Notes: generated from the letters alone by a model not told the origin. A stretch of 64,000 nucleotides of DNA from Cyclobacteriaceae bacterium (GCA_025808415.1 CP075525.1:1597501-1661500), one strand, 5' to 3'; shown: positions 36,049 through 46,045, counted from the first letter of the stretch. Translations and numbers: made by a program.

Positions 36049-36060
36049 GCCTTTGTAATT

Positions 36061-36969
36061 TTGACCGTGGATTTAACGCACAAAAGACTGCTTGTTATTG
36101 TTGGCCCCACTGCAGTTGGGAAAACCGAGGTGGCTATAAAGGTGGCTGAGCATTTCAAAACGGAAATTATATCGGCTGATTCACGGCAATTTTTTAAAGA
36201 ACTCATTATTGGAACAGCAAAGCCTAATGCGGAAGAATTGAGCCGGGTAAAGCATCATTTTATAAACTCACACGCTATCACCGAAGAATATGACGCTGCC
36301 CGTTATGCCGGTGATGCCTTGACCTTCATTTATAAACTTTTTGAAAGACATGATTACCTGGTGGTTTGTGGTGGCTCAGGGCTTTATATAAAAGCACTGC
36401 TCGAAGGTTTTGATGATATTCCGGAAGTGCCGGATAACATCCGCGATGAAATTATTGCACACTATGAAACAGAAGGATTGGAGTGGTTGCAAACGAATCT
36501 TCAGGAACTTGACCCTGCCTATTGGCAAAAAGTGGATCAGCAAAATCCCGCCCGCCTGATGCGTGCGCTGGAGGTGGTGATGGCTACCGGTAAATCCATT
36601 TCATCATTTCAGACAAAACAAAAGCAGCAACTTCCTTTTCAGGTGATTAAAATTGGATTGGAGCTTGACCGGGAACTTCTGTACAAACGCATTGATGCCC
36701 GTATGGATGAAATGATTGCAAAAGGATTATTTGAAGAAGCAAAAGCTATGTACCCGTACCGTCACCACCAGGCGTTGCAAACGGTAGGGTATAAGGAGAT
36801 ATTTGATTTCCTGGATGGACAATACGATCGGGAAGAAGCAGTACGCTTATTGAAGCGCAACACCCGCAGGTATGCCAAGCGGCAGTTCACATGGTTTAAG
36901 CGCGATACGGAAATCACCTGGGTTAAACCCAATCAATGGGAATTGATTGTTGATGTGGTTAACAAGTAA
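36061..36969 (+). CDS. miaA: tRNA dimethylallyltransferase MiaA
   Basis: 302 aa. The P-loop is IVGPTAVGKTEVA; then ISADSRQFFKELIIGTAKP, GGSGLYIKALLEG, ARLMRALEV and the late QTVGYKEIFDFLDG and RYAKRQFTWFKRD. It isoprenylates A37 of tRNAs that read UNN codons. No ATG precedes the P-loop: the candidates are TTG at 36061 or GTG at 36067, the latter giving a short MDLTHKRLL start. The next gene starts 24 nt later. Confidence 0.95.
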   Translation: MTVDLTHKRLLVIVGPTAVGKTEVAIKVAEHFKTEIISADSRQFFKELIIGTAKPNAEELSRVKHHFINSHAITEEYDAARYAGDALTFIYKLFERHDYLVVCGGSGLYIKALLEGFDDIPEVPDNIRDEIIAHYETEGLEWLQTNLQELDPAYWQKVDQQNPARLMRALEVVMATGKSISSFQTKQKQQLPFQVIKIGLELDRELLYKRIDARMDEMIAKGLFEEAKAMYPYRHHQALQTVGYKEIFDFLDGQYDREEAVRLLKRNTRRYAKRQFTWFKRDTEITWVKPNQWELIVDVVNK

Positions 36970-36992
36970 TCCTTATTGGTTAATATTGAAGC

Positions 36993-38300
36993 ATGCCGGA
37001 TAGACGCGTTTTAATCATTACTTATTACTGGCCTCCCAGTGGTGGCAGTGGTGTACAGCGCTGGCTTAAATTTGTCAAATACCTGCCTTCGTATGGTTGG
37101 CAGCCCTATGTATTTACGCCCGAAAACCCTTCGTTTGATATAAAGGATGAATCACTCCTCAACGATGTTCCTGCCGAAGCGGAAGTGATCAAGCTACCCA
37201 TCTGGGAGCCTTACAAAATTTTTAATTGGTTAAGTTCGCATGTTTCGGGAGGAACTAAACAGCGTGTACCTGTTGATTCCATAGCGCCAAGCAAAAAAAC
37301 TTTTTTTCAGCGCTTAAGCGGATGGATTCGCGCGAACCTGTTCATTCCCGATCCACGGATTTTTTGGATCCGGCCATCGGTCAAATTTTTGCACGACTTT
37401 CTCATGGAGCGAAAGATCACCACCATTATTACTACCGGCCCGCCACACAGCATGCACCTGATTGGCTTGCGGTTGAAGAGTAAAAATCCTGCTTTACATT
37501 GGATAGCCGATTTTCGCGACCCGTGGACGGAGTGGGGACTTTGGGAAAAACTTGGCGTGGGTAAGTTAGCCATGCAAAGGCACAGAAAACTGGAGCAAAA
37601 AGTTTTGTCTACCGCAGATGTGGTAGTGTCGGTAACGCCATATTACATCAAGCGCTTTGAAGCACTTTCTGGCAGACCGGCTGTATTGCTTACCAATGGT
37701 TTTGATGAAGATGATTTTATCAACATAAATTACAGCAGACCAAATAAGTTTACCATCCGACACATCGGTATTGTTAACGAACAGCGCGATCCGGTTCCCT
37801 TTATGGAGGCTTTTCAACAATTGTTGGATGAGCATACTGAATTCAGAGATCACGCGCTGGTTGAATTTGTCGGGGAAGTCTATCAACCCTTTAAGGACTA
37901 TGTACACGATCACACCTCACTTCATAACCATGTTCACTTTACGGGAAATGTATCGCACCAAAAAGTAATGGAGTGTTATGGAAGCACCTCATTGTTGTTA
38001 TTAATCCTTACGGGGTACCGCGATCCGCACGGCTTTTTTCCGGGTAAGTTGTTTGAATACATCGCCACCGGTGTACCGGTGCTGGGCATTGGGCCTGTTG
38101 TAGGCGATGCGGCTACTGTTTTACAACAAGCCGGCACGGGTGTTATGGCAGAAAGTAATGATGTGACGGGAATAAAAGCATCGTTGCTGAAATATTTTAT
38201 GGAATGGAAATCCAATCCCAACCCAATTGTTACGAAAAGAAATGTATCGGCTTATTCGCGGAAGGTGATTACGGAGAGGTTAGTTTCATATTTAAAGTGA
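36993..38300 (+). CDS. Glycosyltransferase family 4 protein
   Basis: 435 aa, GT-B fold. The N-terminal TYYWPPSGGSGVQRWLKF is the acceptor-side glycine-rich loop; the C-terminal half has NGFDEDDF, FTGNVSHQKVMECYGSTSLLLLI, and FFPGKLFEYIATGVPVLGIGP with the sugar-nucleotide-binding E. It starts a region of glycan genes and probably adds a sugar to a surface polysaccharide or lipid. Donor and acceptor unknown. Confidence 0.88.
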   Translation: MPDRRVLIITYYWPPSGGSGVQRWLKFVKYLPSYGWQPYVFTPENPSFDIKDESLLNDVPAEAEVIKLPIWEPYKIFNWLSSHVSGGTKQRVPVDSIAPSKKTFFQRLSGWIRANLFIPDPRIFWIRPSVKFLHDFLMERKITTIITTGPPHSMHLIGLRLKSKNPALHWIADFRDPWTEWGLWEKLGVGKLAMQRHRKLEQKVLSTADVVVSVTPYYIKRFEALSGRPAVLLTNGFDEDDFININYSRPNKFTIRHIGIVNEQRDPVPFMEAFQQLLDEHTEFRDHALVEFVGEVYQPFKDYVHDHTSLHNHVHFTGNVSHQKVMECYGSTSLLLLILTGYRDPHGFFPGKLFEYIATGVPVLGIGPVVGDAATVLQQAGTGVMAESNDVTGIKASLLKYFMEWKSNPNPIVTKRNVSAYSRKVITERLVSYLK

Positions 38301-38302
38301 AA

Positions 38303-38833
38303 TTATTCATGGCTGAAGAGCAGTGAATCTTCACCCTCTTTAAAACTCAACTTTTCCTTGAAGTGCATTCCAAGCTTTCCAAGTAATTTTATAGAGGCAA
38401 CATTTTCCGGATGGGTAATGGCACAGAGTGCTGTTATGTTCAACTTGGTTTTCGCATAATCCATTGTGGCCTGTGCTATTTCTACTGCATAGCCCTTACC
38501 CGTATAGGCTGGCAGAAAGGCGTAGCCGATGTCCGGATGCTCAAGTGCATCTCTTTTAAGCAATCCGCACATGCCGATCAAAGTATCTGATTCTTTAAGA
38601 CTCACACCCCAAAGTCCAAACCCGTTTTCACGATAGCTTTTAATGGGGCCTTCTTCCAGATAGGTCTTTGCCTGATCTACCGATCGGATGTTCCGGTCAC
38701 CAATAAATTTCAGCCACCCGGGTGCATTTACCAGTTCAACAATAAAGGGTGCATCATCTGTTACTAATTCCCTTAACCATAATCTGTTTGTTCTAAGGAT
38801 TACAGGCGAGGGCAACATGTTTGTTTTATTCAA
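38303..38833 (-). CDS. GNAT-family acetyltransferase, RimJ/RimL type
   Basis: 176 aa. Motifs: LRTNRLWLRELVTDDAPF, IGYAFLPAYTGKGYAVEIAQATMDYA and the closing NVASIKLLGKLGMHFKEKLSF. This is the RimJ/RimL branch that acetylates protein N-termini or small molecules. It is convergent with the GT4 gene, with only 2 nt between the stops. Confidence 0.87.
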   Translation of the reverse strand: MNKTNMLPSPVILRTNRLWLRELVTDDAPFIVELVNAPGWLKFIGDRNIRSVDQAKTYLEEGPIKSYRENGFGLWGVSLKESDTLIGMCGLLKRDALEHPDIGYAFLPAYTGKGYAVEIAQATMDYAKTKLNITALCAITHPENVASIKLLGKLGMHFKEKLSFKEGEDSLLFSHE

Positions 38834-38920
38834 GGTAGAATATCATTCGTGTTTTAGTGCTTTTGTGGCGAAAGGATAGCCACTAAACACCAAAGCATTT
38901 AAGTATCAGATGTTAATGAA

Positions 38921-40009
38921 TCAAATAATAACCCTTTTCTTCTCTGCTACGGATTTGTAGATAGCCTCAACCACGCGGATATCTTTTAACCCTTCTTCTC
39001 CTGGAACCAACATGGCCTTACCTTGTTTAATCGCAAGGGCATCATCATCCATTTGTTTGGCCTGTTGGTTTGGTATGCTAGCGTTTAATTTTTTACCATC
39101 GCTGGTTACACCGTTAATGTCACTATACGATTGAAACGGAGAGAGCTTGTACCACCCCTTTTCGCAAGTTACTAACAGGTTGTTTATATTTTTCCCAAGA
39201 CTGGTTTCGCCATGCGCGATCACACTTCCTGGAAATTCCAGGTCGAACACCATGGTTTCATCAACTTCGGTGTAAATGTGTGGCCGTTCGGTTGATTGGT
39301 TGGCGGTAACGGCTATGGGCTCCAGCCCGGTGCTATACCGGATTGCATTTATCGGGTATACGCCCATATCGTATGTTGCCCCACCGCCCATTTTTTTTAT
39401 TTGCTTCCAGTGGTTGGTCCTTCCGTCAAAATAACCTGCGGCTGCATCGGCTTTCAGTACTTTGCCATAGGTTAAATTTTTCCGGTACTTAATAATTTGT
39501 TGTGTGTTGGGCTCGTGCTGCATGCGGTAGCCGATACTTAGTTTTACTTTGTTCTGCTTGCAGGCATCAATCATCTGCTGGCATTCGGTAACCGTCATGG
39601 CCATGGGTTTTTCACACCAAACGTGTTTGCCGATACGAGCCGCCCGAATAGTATATTCGGCATGCATGGAAGGCGGCAGCACTACATAGATGATGTCGAT
39701 ATCCTGATTGTTGGCAAGGCTTTCAAAATTCTGATAGTTATAAATATTCTTATCAGCAAGGTTATACTTTTTCTTCCATTGCTCAGCCTTTTCAGGCGTA
39801 CCTGTAACAATACCTTTTAGTTCGCAGTGTTGGGTGAGTTGTAATGCGGGTGCCAGTAAATCGGTGCTGTAATAGCCTAGACCAACCAACGCAACACCTA
39901 ACTTGGCTTTTGTTTGTGGGATGATGATGTTGGCAAAAGCATACCGACTGGCATACATGCCCGCGCTTGTGGCAAGTACGTGTTTAATAAATTTTCTGCG
40001 ACTGTGCAT
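38921..40009 (-). CDS. Gfo/Idh/MocA family oxidoreductase with twin-arginine-like signal
   Basis: 362 aa. The start MHSRRKFIKHVLATSAGMYA is a Tat-type signal. Next comes a Rossmann domain (GVALVGLGYYSTDLLAPAL) and GKHVWCEKPMAMTVTEC with the EKP motif. The middle has AAAGYFDGRTNHWKQIKKMGGGATYDMGVYPIN. By family it uses NAD(P) on a sugar or glycan; exported members can act as glycosidases. It is preceded by the flippase and ATPase genes on the same strand. Confidence 0.87.
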   Translation of the reverse strand: MHSRRKFIKHVLATSAGMYASRYAFANIIIPQTKAKLGVALVGLGYYSTDLLAPALQLTQHCELKGIVTGTPEKAEQWKKKYNLADKNIYNYQNFESLANNQDIDIIYVVLPPSMHAEYTIRAARIGKHVWCEKPMAMTVTECQQMIDACKQNKVKLSIGYRMQHEPNTQQIIKYRKNLTYGKVLKADAAAGYFDGRTNHWKQIKKMGGGATYDMGVYPINAIRYSTGLEPIAVTANQSTERPHIYTEVDETMVFDLEFPGSVIAHGETSLGKNINNLLVTCEKGWYKLSPFQSYSDINGVTSDGKKLNASIPNQQAKQMDDDALAIKQGKAMLVPGEEGLKDIRVVEAIYKSVAEKKRVII

Positions 40010-40058
40010 TGGCTGAGAAGTTATGGATACTAAAGGTAGCCAATTTCCTTGCTCAATT

Positions 40059-41546
40059 CTATTTACTACCGATCAGATTAAGGGCTTTTGCAACAAGTTT
40101 ATTCACCTCAGGAGAACTTTTGGAGATAAGCGTTAACGATCCAAAAAATAAAGTGATCAATGCAGAACGGTAAAAAATATCGAGAAATACATTTTGAAGT
40201 TGTGGTAGTACAAGGTTCAGGCCAAAGGCAAGAACGCTAATACCTAACACTTTTAATGTTGATACGGTGAATGGTTGAAGTTTGAACTTCCACCAGATGA
40301 AAAGAAATTTCACACCATTAAAAAGGAACAACGCAATGGCCGAACCAATGGCCGCGCCTGTCATTCCATATATTGGGATAAGAATAAGGTTAAGCGCAAT
40401 TACCGTAATGGCCAGCACCAACACCACCACAATGTTAAAAGCGTAATATTTTGAGAGCACAATGATCTCACTGCTGGGACCAAAAAACATATCGATGAGT
40501 TTGCCGAGGCCAACCAGTAAAACAACATAAGCCCCCGCTTCAAAGATTTCGCCCTTTGGCACCAAAGCAAAAATATTCTGGATGTTGGCCCACACTCCAA
40601 TCAACAATAAGGCTCCAATAATCAGTTGGTTCATCGATACTTTTTTATACAGATTATCAATTTCTTTCAGATCATTTTTCTCAAACGCTTCCGCGATAAG
40701 CGGCATGGTGGTTTGTAAAATGGCGCGCTTAGGTATTTCAATAACCGTAGCCATGTAAAACGCAGTGGTATAAATAGCGTTGGCGCTAAAGCCCAACAAA
40801 CCGGCTACCATCAGGCTATCAACCTTGCCGATGATGACCATGCTGCTGGTACCGACAAAACTTAATGCACTGAATTGAAGTATTTCCCGTAACCGTTTTG
40901 ATTGGAGAAAAGAAAAGTCGAAGTGAATTTTGAGTTGGCCGGCAATGCTGAGGTTGATAACCAGAATGAAAAGCACCACACCATAAATGGCCACATTGGC
41001 GATTAAGAAATTATGGAAACTGATAACCTTTGTAAAGTATAAGCTCACCAGTATGGCCTGTAACAACCGCACTACCACTTCGCGCAGTAAATTAGGAAAT
41101 GCAACTTTTAACAACGATCGCGAATAAGTTTCCAGGAGTGTGGCAACCAGCATGAGAAATGTTAACCATAGCACCAGGTGCAGGTAGGGAGCAAGCAGCG
41201 TGGCTTGATCATTGAAAAAGGATAGTATATGTGATTCGGCAAGCGTGAAAATGATCCAGAAAATCCCAAATCCAATAAGGGATAAAGAAAGGATCATCGT
41301 AATGAATGATGATGTGCCCCCTTCACTTTTATTAAAATGCGGGTAAAAACGGGTGATGCTTTGTGCCAATCCCATTTGGGCAAATGGAACAAATAAGATG
41401 GCTGCATCTTGAATCGTGCGTAACAGACCTATTTGTTCAATATCCAGAAATTTTGGATAGAGATACAACAGGTTAATGTAACCGATCACTACTCCGGCAT
41501 AGGAGATAATGGAGGTGTAAATACTTTGCCGGATAACAATGCCCAT
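40059..41546 (-). CDS. Polysaccharide flippase (Wzx/MATE-like)
   Basis: 495 aa with about 14 hydrophobic segments along the whole chain. It has the pattern of the oligosaccharide flippase family, for example the N-terminal SIISYAGVVIGYINLLYLYP and SITRFYPHFNK. By family it moves lipid-linked glycan across the inner membrane. Its ATG shares one base with the stop of the ATPase gene (TAATG), so they are cotranscribed. Confidence 0.85.
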   Translation of the reverse strand: MGIVIRQSIYTSIISYAGVVIGYINLLYLYPKFLDIEQIGLLRTIQDAAILFVPFAQMGLAQSITRFYPHFNKSEGGTSSFITMILSLSLIGFGIFWIIFTLAESHILSFFNDQATLLAPYLHLVLWLTFLMLVATLLETYSRSLLKVAFPNLLREVVVRLLQAILVSLYFTKVISFHNFLIANVAIYGVVLFILVINLSIAGQLKIHFDFSFLQSKRLREILQFSALSFVGTSSMVIIGKVDSLMVAGLLGFSANAIYTTAFYMATVIEIPKRAILQTTMPLIAEAFEKNDLKEIDNLYKKVSMNQLIIGALLLIGVWANIQNIFALVPKGEIFEAGAYVVLLVGLGKLIDMFFGPSSEIIVLSKYYAFNIVVVLVLAITVIALNLILIPIYGMTGAAIGSAIALFLFNGVKFLFIWWKFKLQPFTVSTLKVLGISVLAFGLNLVLPQLQNVFLDIFYRSALITLFFGSLTLISKSSPEVNKLVAKALNLIGSK

Positions 41547-42670
41547 TACGAAATGAAGTGTTGATAATTTTGTGGTGATATTACCTGATGTTCGCTTTCC
41601 GGATACGCTTTGGTAAAAGTTAACGGAGCCCTCTCTTTCTTAACGGCTCCCCATTTAAATTCAAAGGTGTAGAGTTTACCATCCCGTTCTTCGATATAGT
41701 CTATTTCCTGTTGCTGCTTGGTTCTCCAAAAGAACCTGTTCGACCAGATGGATGCATAGGTTGTGTACTTTAACCGTTCAGTTAATATGAAATTTTCCCA
41801 TAGTGCCCCAGCGTCTTTTCTTAGTTCCAGCGGTTGGAAATTGGCGATAATGGCATTTCGAACTCCATTATCATAGAAATAAATTTTTCGACTTTTCTTT
41901 AGTTCATTTCGAAGGTTTCTGCTGAAGGATGGAAGGCGATAAACAACCATAGTCTTTTCCAGCAGATCAATATACTTTGTTACCGTCTGAGGATCAGACC
42001 TGACGAGATCTGCTATTTCATTGTAGCTTACTTCTGAACCAACTTGAAGACTCAGCGCCTGAAGGATTTTTTCAATCACTTCTGGTTTTCTTACATCTTT
42101 AAATGAAAATAAATCTTTATATAAGTAACTATCCGTAAGATTTTTAAGTATTTCTTTTTCAGAACCAGGGTTGTTGATTACATCCGGGTACATCCCGTAA
42201 ACCAAGCGTGTAGCCAGTAACCTGTTTTGTTCGATAAACGAAGTGTGGTCGATCAATTCTTCCATAGAAACCGGGTACATAATAAATTCCCATTTCCTGC
42301 CCGTTAGTGGCTCGTTGATTTCATTAGCAAGTTCCAATGCCGATGAACCCGAAACGATTAACTGTACTGATTTAAGTTGATCGATAATAAGCTTGAGGCT
42401 TAAACCAATATTTTTAACCCGTTGAGCTTCATCAATTATGACCAATTTGTGGTTGCCAATCAATGCCTTAAGTTCTGAGGAAGTCTTTTCAAAAAGTAAA
42501 GACCGCATATCGGGCTCATCGCAGTTAATGAACAAAGCCTTATCTGAAAAATTCCCTGAAATGCGTTTGAGCAGAGTGGTTTTACCGACTTGGCGTGGGC
42601 CAATAACGATCACTGCTTTTCCAGTACCCAAACGGGATTTAACCACATTTTCCAGCTTTCTGTTGATCAT
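41546..42670 (-). CDS. ATP-binding protein with AAA and DUF4143 domains
   Basis: 374 aa. Walker A is VIGPRQVGKTTLLKRISG near residue 25; Walker B is KLVIIDEAQRV; a sensor-like VSGSSALELA follows. The C-terminal domain has the DUF4143 pattern, with GALWENFILTERLKY and the nuclease-like REQEIDY / TFEFKWG end (here QQEIDYIEERDGKLYTFEFK). The family is widespread and of uncertain function, sometimes linked to toxin-antitoxin or DNA processes. It directly precedes the flippase with one shared base. Confidence 0.87.
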   Translation of the reverse strand: MINRKLENVVKSRLGTGKAVIVIGPRQVGKTTLLKRISGNFSDKALFINCDEPDMRSLLFEKTSSELKALIGNHKLVIIDEAQRVKNIGLSLKLIIDQLKSVQLIVSGSSALELANEINEPLTGRKWEFIMYPVSMEELIDHTSFIEQNRLLATRLVYGMYPDVINNPGSEKEILKNLTDSYLYKDLFSFKDVRKPEVIEKILQALSLQVGSEVSYNEIADLVRSDPQTVTKYIDLLEKTMVVYRLPSFSRNLRNELKKSRKIYFYDNGVRNAIIANFQPLELRKDAGALWENFILTERLKYTTYASIWSNRFFWRTKQQQEIDYIEERDGKLYTFEFKWGAVKKERAPLTFTKAYPESEHQVISPQNYQHFIS

Positions 42671-42681
42671 AATCGGTTAAA

Positions 42682-42705
42682 GTTATAACTTTTTTCGATT
42701 ATAAC
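42682..42705. promoter_or_regulatory. Inverted repeat upstream of the AAA/DUF4143 gene
   Basis: GTTATAA (42682-42688) and TTATAAC (42699-42705) form a perfect 7-bp dyad with a 10-nt spacer, 12 nt upstream of the ATPase start. It may be an operator; AT-rich palindromes also occur by chance. Confidence 0.35.
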
Positions 42706-42721
42706 CTGAAAAAGTAAATAT

Positions 42722-43435
42722 TTATGACTTAAACCAAAAGACTGTATCGGTAATACCGGAAGTCGTAAATACTTTTTTCCAATCCTTGAGTTGTTCATGA
42801 ATTGCCCGGTAACGCACCCGTTCGGCATTGTCGAGTATAAGCATGCCGCCTGGTTTCAGTTTAGGGATGGCATGTTGCGCACACTCAACCCTTGCGCGAC
42901 CGTCTACAATAATAAAATCGAACGAAGCATCGGGGTATTGATCGATGTAGGAGTAGTAAGCGGTATAACACGTGGCTGGTGTGGGCGGCATCAAATAATT
43001 AGCATAATTATTTTTTGGATAGCCAGTCTTTTTTGATGGGTCGTTTGCCGGAAGGATATGTACATAATGCACATTATTCAACTTCTTATTTTTCAGTTCA
43101 GCTTCAATGTGTACAAACCATTGTTGATCATGCTCCAGGCTCACCAGTTCTTTCACACGTGGTGCAATAAATAAAGTGCTCCTTCCGCTTCCGAACTCAA
43201 AACCTCTCATGTCTTTTGTAAGTACTGCATCAAGTATGTCAATGGCTGCAGGGGTCATCCAGGGAATGGTTGCGTTTTTCCATTTCTTCAGCAACCGTTT
43301 ATTGTAAAGTTTTAAGAAAGGTCGGAGCAGGCGGAAGTGCAGATACTTAAAGGGTTCGGTTTTTGGATAAAAATAATTAAGCCTGATGTAGTATGGTGAA
43401 GCAGCCAGTAAACTTGCACGTTCTGCGGTTGTCAT
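42722..43435 (-). CDS. Predicted class I SAM-dependent methyltransferase
   Basis: 237 aa from the ATG at 43435; a GTG at 43465 would add ten residues. The Rossmann-like core has MRGFEFGSGRSTLFIAPRV (motif I), VSLEHDQQW (motif II acidic), FDFIIVDGRARV and LKPGGMLILDNAERVRY. By pattern it methylates a small molecule or glycan. It sits between the ATPase and a divergent glycosyltransferase, so a role in glycan modification is likely but inferred. Confidence 0.75.
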   Translation of the reverse strand: MTTAERASLLAASPYYIRLNYFYPKTEPFKYLHFRLLRPFLKLYNKRLLKKWKNATIPWMTPAAIDILDAVLTKDMRGFEFGSGRSTLFIAPRVKELVSLEHDQQWFVHIEAELKNKKLNNVHYVHILPANDPSKKTGYPKNNYANYLMPPTPATCYTAYYSYIDQYPDASFDFIIVDGRARVECAQHAIPKLKPGGMLILDNAERVRYRAIHEQLKDWKKVFTTSGITDTVFWFKS

Positions 43436-43511
43436 CCGATGGTTTTTATTTGGCAATAATCTCACCTATTTTGCGGCAATCCAAAAAATTAATCGGTGTA
43501 TTAATTTTGTT

Positions 43512-44627
43512 ATGCGTGCTTCTCGCCATTCTGTTATGCTTGCCAATGCGGTCCACAAACCGTTTGATACACGTATTTTTCATAAAGAGGCATTGTCATT
43601 ACTAAAAGCCGAATGGGAGGTAACGATTATTGTGCCGCATACCCATGATGAAGAAGTTCAAGGTGTTAAAATAGAGGCGGTGCCATTACCCCGAAAAGGG
43701 TGGGAGCAATTGATTAAATGCCCCTGGCATATTTTGCGAAAGGCATGTTCACACTCACGTAACGCGATTTACCATATCCATGATTCCGAATTATTGCTGG
43801 TGGGGTTGGTGTTGCGCTTTACGGGGCGAAAAGTTATTTATGATGCACATGAGGATACGCCACGGCAAATAGCGTATCAGCATTGGATACCCGGTTGGAT
43901 AAAATTACCCTACAAAGGGTTTTACTATTTGTTGGAAAAAATTTGCGGATGGTTTTTTAATGCGATCATCGTGGCTGAGCCGGTTATCGCCCGCTATTAC
44001 CCGAAGAAGAAAACTTATCTTGTTTGTAATTTTCCAATGGCACACGCTTTCGTTCGTGATGTCGTTGTTCCGTATTCCGACCGAGAAAATGTAATGGTAT
44101 ACGTGGGCTTGTTAAGCCGGGTGCGCGGTTTGGCCGAAATGCTGGAAGGCTACAGGTTAGCCAAGGAGAAAATTTCGGTAGTATTTAAACTTGGTGGAAA
44201 GTTTGCCCCGGTTACGCTTAAAGAAGAACTCTTTGCTACTTATGACGCAACGTATCTCGGTTGGGTCAACTACAAAATGTTGGTAGATGAACTGTATCAA
44301 TCGAAAATAGGCATTATCATTCCCCGACCGGTCGAGCGCTATAAAACCAATTACCCGGTTAAACTATTTGAATACATGGCTGCCGGCTTGCCGGTTATCG
44401 CATCAAAGTATGGTGAAAGTGCTGCATTCGTGAAAGAAGCAAACTGTGGTGTACTGGTTGATCCGCTGAATACCCAGGAAATTGCGAATGCAATTTGCTG
44501 GTTGTTGGAAAATAAAAACGAAGCGGCCGCCATGGGCATGCGCGGAAAGAAATTAATTGTTGAAAAGTATAACTGGGAGAACGAAAGCAATGTGTTGTTG
44601 GGTATCTACGAGCGCCTGCAGCAATAA
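43512..44627 (+). CDS. Glycosyltransferase family 4 protein
   Basis: 371 aa GT-B enzyme. The N-terminal half has NAVHKPFDTRIFHKEALSLL and IYDAHEDTPRQIAYQHWIP; the C-terminal half has MVYVGLLSRVRGLAEML and VKLFEYMAAGLPVIASKYGE with the nucleotide-sugar-binding E. It starts 77 nt from the divergent methyltransferase. Its 3' end overlaps the convergent methyltransferase gene by 22 nt. It probably adds a sugar to a cell-surface glycan. Confidence 0.87.
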   Translation: MRASRHSVMLANAVHKPFDTRIFHKEALSLLKAEWEVTIIVPHTHDEEVQGVKIEAVPLPRKGWEQLIKCPWHILRKACSHSRNAIYHIHDSELLLVGLVLRFTGRKVIYDAHEDTPRQIAYQHWIPGWIKLPYKGFYYLLEKICGWFFNAIIVAEPVIARYYPKKKTYLVCNFPMAHAFVRDVVVPYSDRENVMVYVGLLSRVRGLAEMLEGYRLAKEKISVVFKLGGKFAPVTLKEELFATYDATYLGWVNYKMLVDELYQSKIGIIIPRPVERYKTNYPVKLFEYMAAGLPVIASKYGESAAFVKEANCGVLVDPLNTQEIANAICWLLENKNEAAAMGMRGKKLIVEKYNWENESNVLLGIYERLQQ

Positions 44628-45382
44628 ATCCAACCATCGGTTTCGTTGGCAAATGAGTTTTTGGGCATTAAAGCATAGCGTTCAACATTTTGTGGTGAAA
44701 GCGATTCAACAAATTTATCAATCGTAACATTAAAGCCTGCTTCTTCCAGTCGTTCTTTAAAGTCGCGTGCATAAATGCGTACATGGTCATGCTGACCAAA
44801 AGCCATTTCGCGCTGTTTCGGATCGGTTATGCTAAAGTCTTCATACGTTTTTTCAATCTTTTTTCCTTTGTAACTATCCATTATCGGTACGAGCAGAAGG
44901 GCCAGGCCATCGGGTTTTAGTACCCGCTTGATTTCCCGCATTGCTTTCCGGTCATCAGGTATGTGTTCCAAAACATGTGAACAGAATACAAGGTCGAAGG
45001 AATGATCGGCAAAAGATAAATTGGTAATATCTTCCTGTTGCATGGCTTTGGCCGGATTGATATCTACGCTCAGGTAATCCACATTGGGGTATGACTTAAA
45101 AACCTTGCTAATGATTTTTTCGGGGGCAAAGTGTAAAACGCGTATGGGTTTGTTGGCAGGCAACGTTTTTTTTAAGTAGAGATAATATAACCTGAAGCGT
45201 TCCAGCGAGTCGCACTTGGGGCACCGTGAGTTGGGCCTTTTTTCCAAACCATGATGCAAAAAACCGGGGCCTGTCCAGCCACAACACGGGCACTTTACAT
45301 TTCTTTTCTTGTTTAACAACGGATAAACATAGGCCTGAAACAGGTCAGCTGATTTTTTAATGATTTTTTCCTGGAGTTTCAT
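44606..45382 (-). CDS. Class I SAM-dependent methyltransferase with N-terminal zinc ribbon
   Basis: 258 aa. Residues about 28-65 carry a four-Cys zinc-ribbon-like module (VKCPCCGW ... SRCPKCDSLERFRL). The methyltransferase core follows: RVLHFAPEKIIS, VDYLSVDINPAKAMQ, LSFADHSFDLVFCSHVLEHIPDD and LKPDGLALLLVP. The family is often annotated near glycan genes. It is convergent with the GT4 gene (22-nt overlap). Confidence 0.85.
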   Translation of the reverse strand: MKLQEKIIKKSADLFQAYVYPLLNKKRNVKCPCCGWTGPGFLHHGLEKRPNSRCPKCDSLERFRLYYLYLKKTLPANKPIRVLHFAPEKIISKVFKSYPNVDYLSVDINPAKAMQQEDITNLSFADHSFDLVFCSHVLEHIPDDRKAMREIKRVLKPDGLALLLVPIMDSYKGKKIEKTYEDFSITDPKQREMAFGQHDHVRIYARDFKERLEEAGFNVTIDKFVESLSPQNVERYALMPKNSFANETDGWIYCCRRS

Positions 45383-45413
45383 TCTCTTATGACGAAAGTA
45401 CGTGCCAAGTTAT

Positions 45414-45971
45414 TTACTTTCTGATTCGATCAGGGTTTTCCTTCGCAAATCCTTCCCATGATTTTGTTTTTGTGTTCACCTGTCCTTTTTGAAAGTGATG
45501 GCAAAGCGCCACGGCCAATGCATCGGTTGCATCGAGTAGCTTGGGTACTTCTTTAATCTGAAAAACCTGCATCAGCATGCGGGCAACCTGCTCCTTTGAG
45601 GCATTGCCATTACCGGTTACGGACTGTTTTACTTTTTTAGGCGCATACTCTACTATAGGGATTTCGCGCGAAAGCGCTGCGGACATAGCCACGCCCTGCG
45701 CGCGGCCCAGCTTTAGCATGGACTGTACATTTTTTCCGAAGAAGGGCGCTTCAAGGGCCATTTCATCGGGATGGAATTCTTCAATCAGGTGTATCACCTT
45801 GTCGAATATTTTTTTGAGTTTGATAGCGTGCTCACCTGTTTTGCCTAACTGGATAACACCAAACTGAACAAGCTTAACTTTACTGCCGGTAACACATATA
45901 ATTCCGTAGCCGGTAATGGTTGTGCCGGGATCGAGGCCAAGGATTATTTTTTCACGCAAAGTTTTTGCCAC
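45414..45971 (-). CDS. ruvC: Crossover junction endodeoxyribonuclease RuvC
   Basis: 185 aa if it starts at the GTG at 45971 (reading VAKTLREKIILGLDPGTT); a longer frame reaches 46010. The catalytic acidic residues are in GLDPGTT, ALEAPFFGKNVQS and the C-terminal LDATDALAVALCHH. It cuts Holliday junctions. It is divergent from a family 2 glycosyltransferase with about 75 nt between starts. Confidence 0.94.
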   Translation of the reverse strand: MAKTLREKIILGLDPGTTITGYGIICVTGSKVKLVQFGVIQLGKTGEHAIKLKKIFDKVIHLIEEFHPDEMALEAPFFGKNVQSMLKLGRAQGVAMSAALSREIPIVEYAPKKVKQSVTGNGNASKEQVARMLMQVFQIKEVPKLLDATDALAVALCHHFQKGQVNTKTKSWEGFAKENPDRIRK

Positions 45972-46045
45972 GGGCACAAGATAGATCAATACCAGATAGA
46001 TTTCAATCATTGGTATATGCTTATAAAAATTACAACTTGCAGGGT

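Noticed and set aside
41546..42670. DUF4143 ATPase as a mobile-element or defence gene
   Set aside because: It is coupled to the flippase by a shared base and lies among chromosomal genes with no repeats or integrase nearby.
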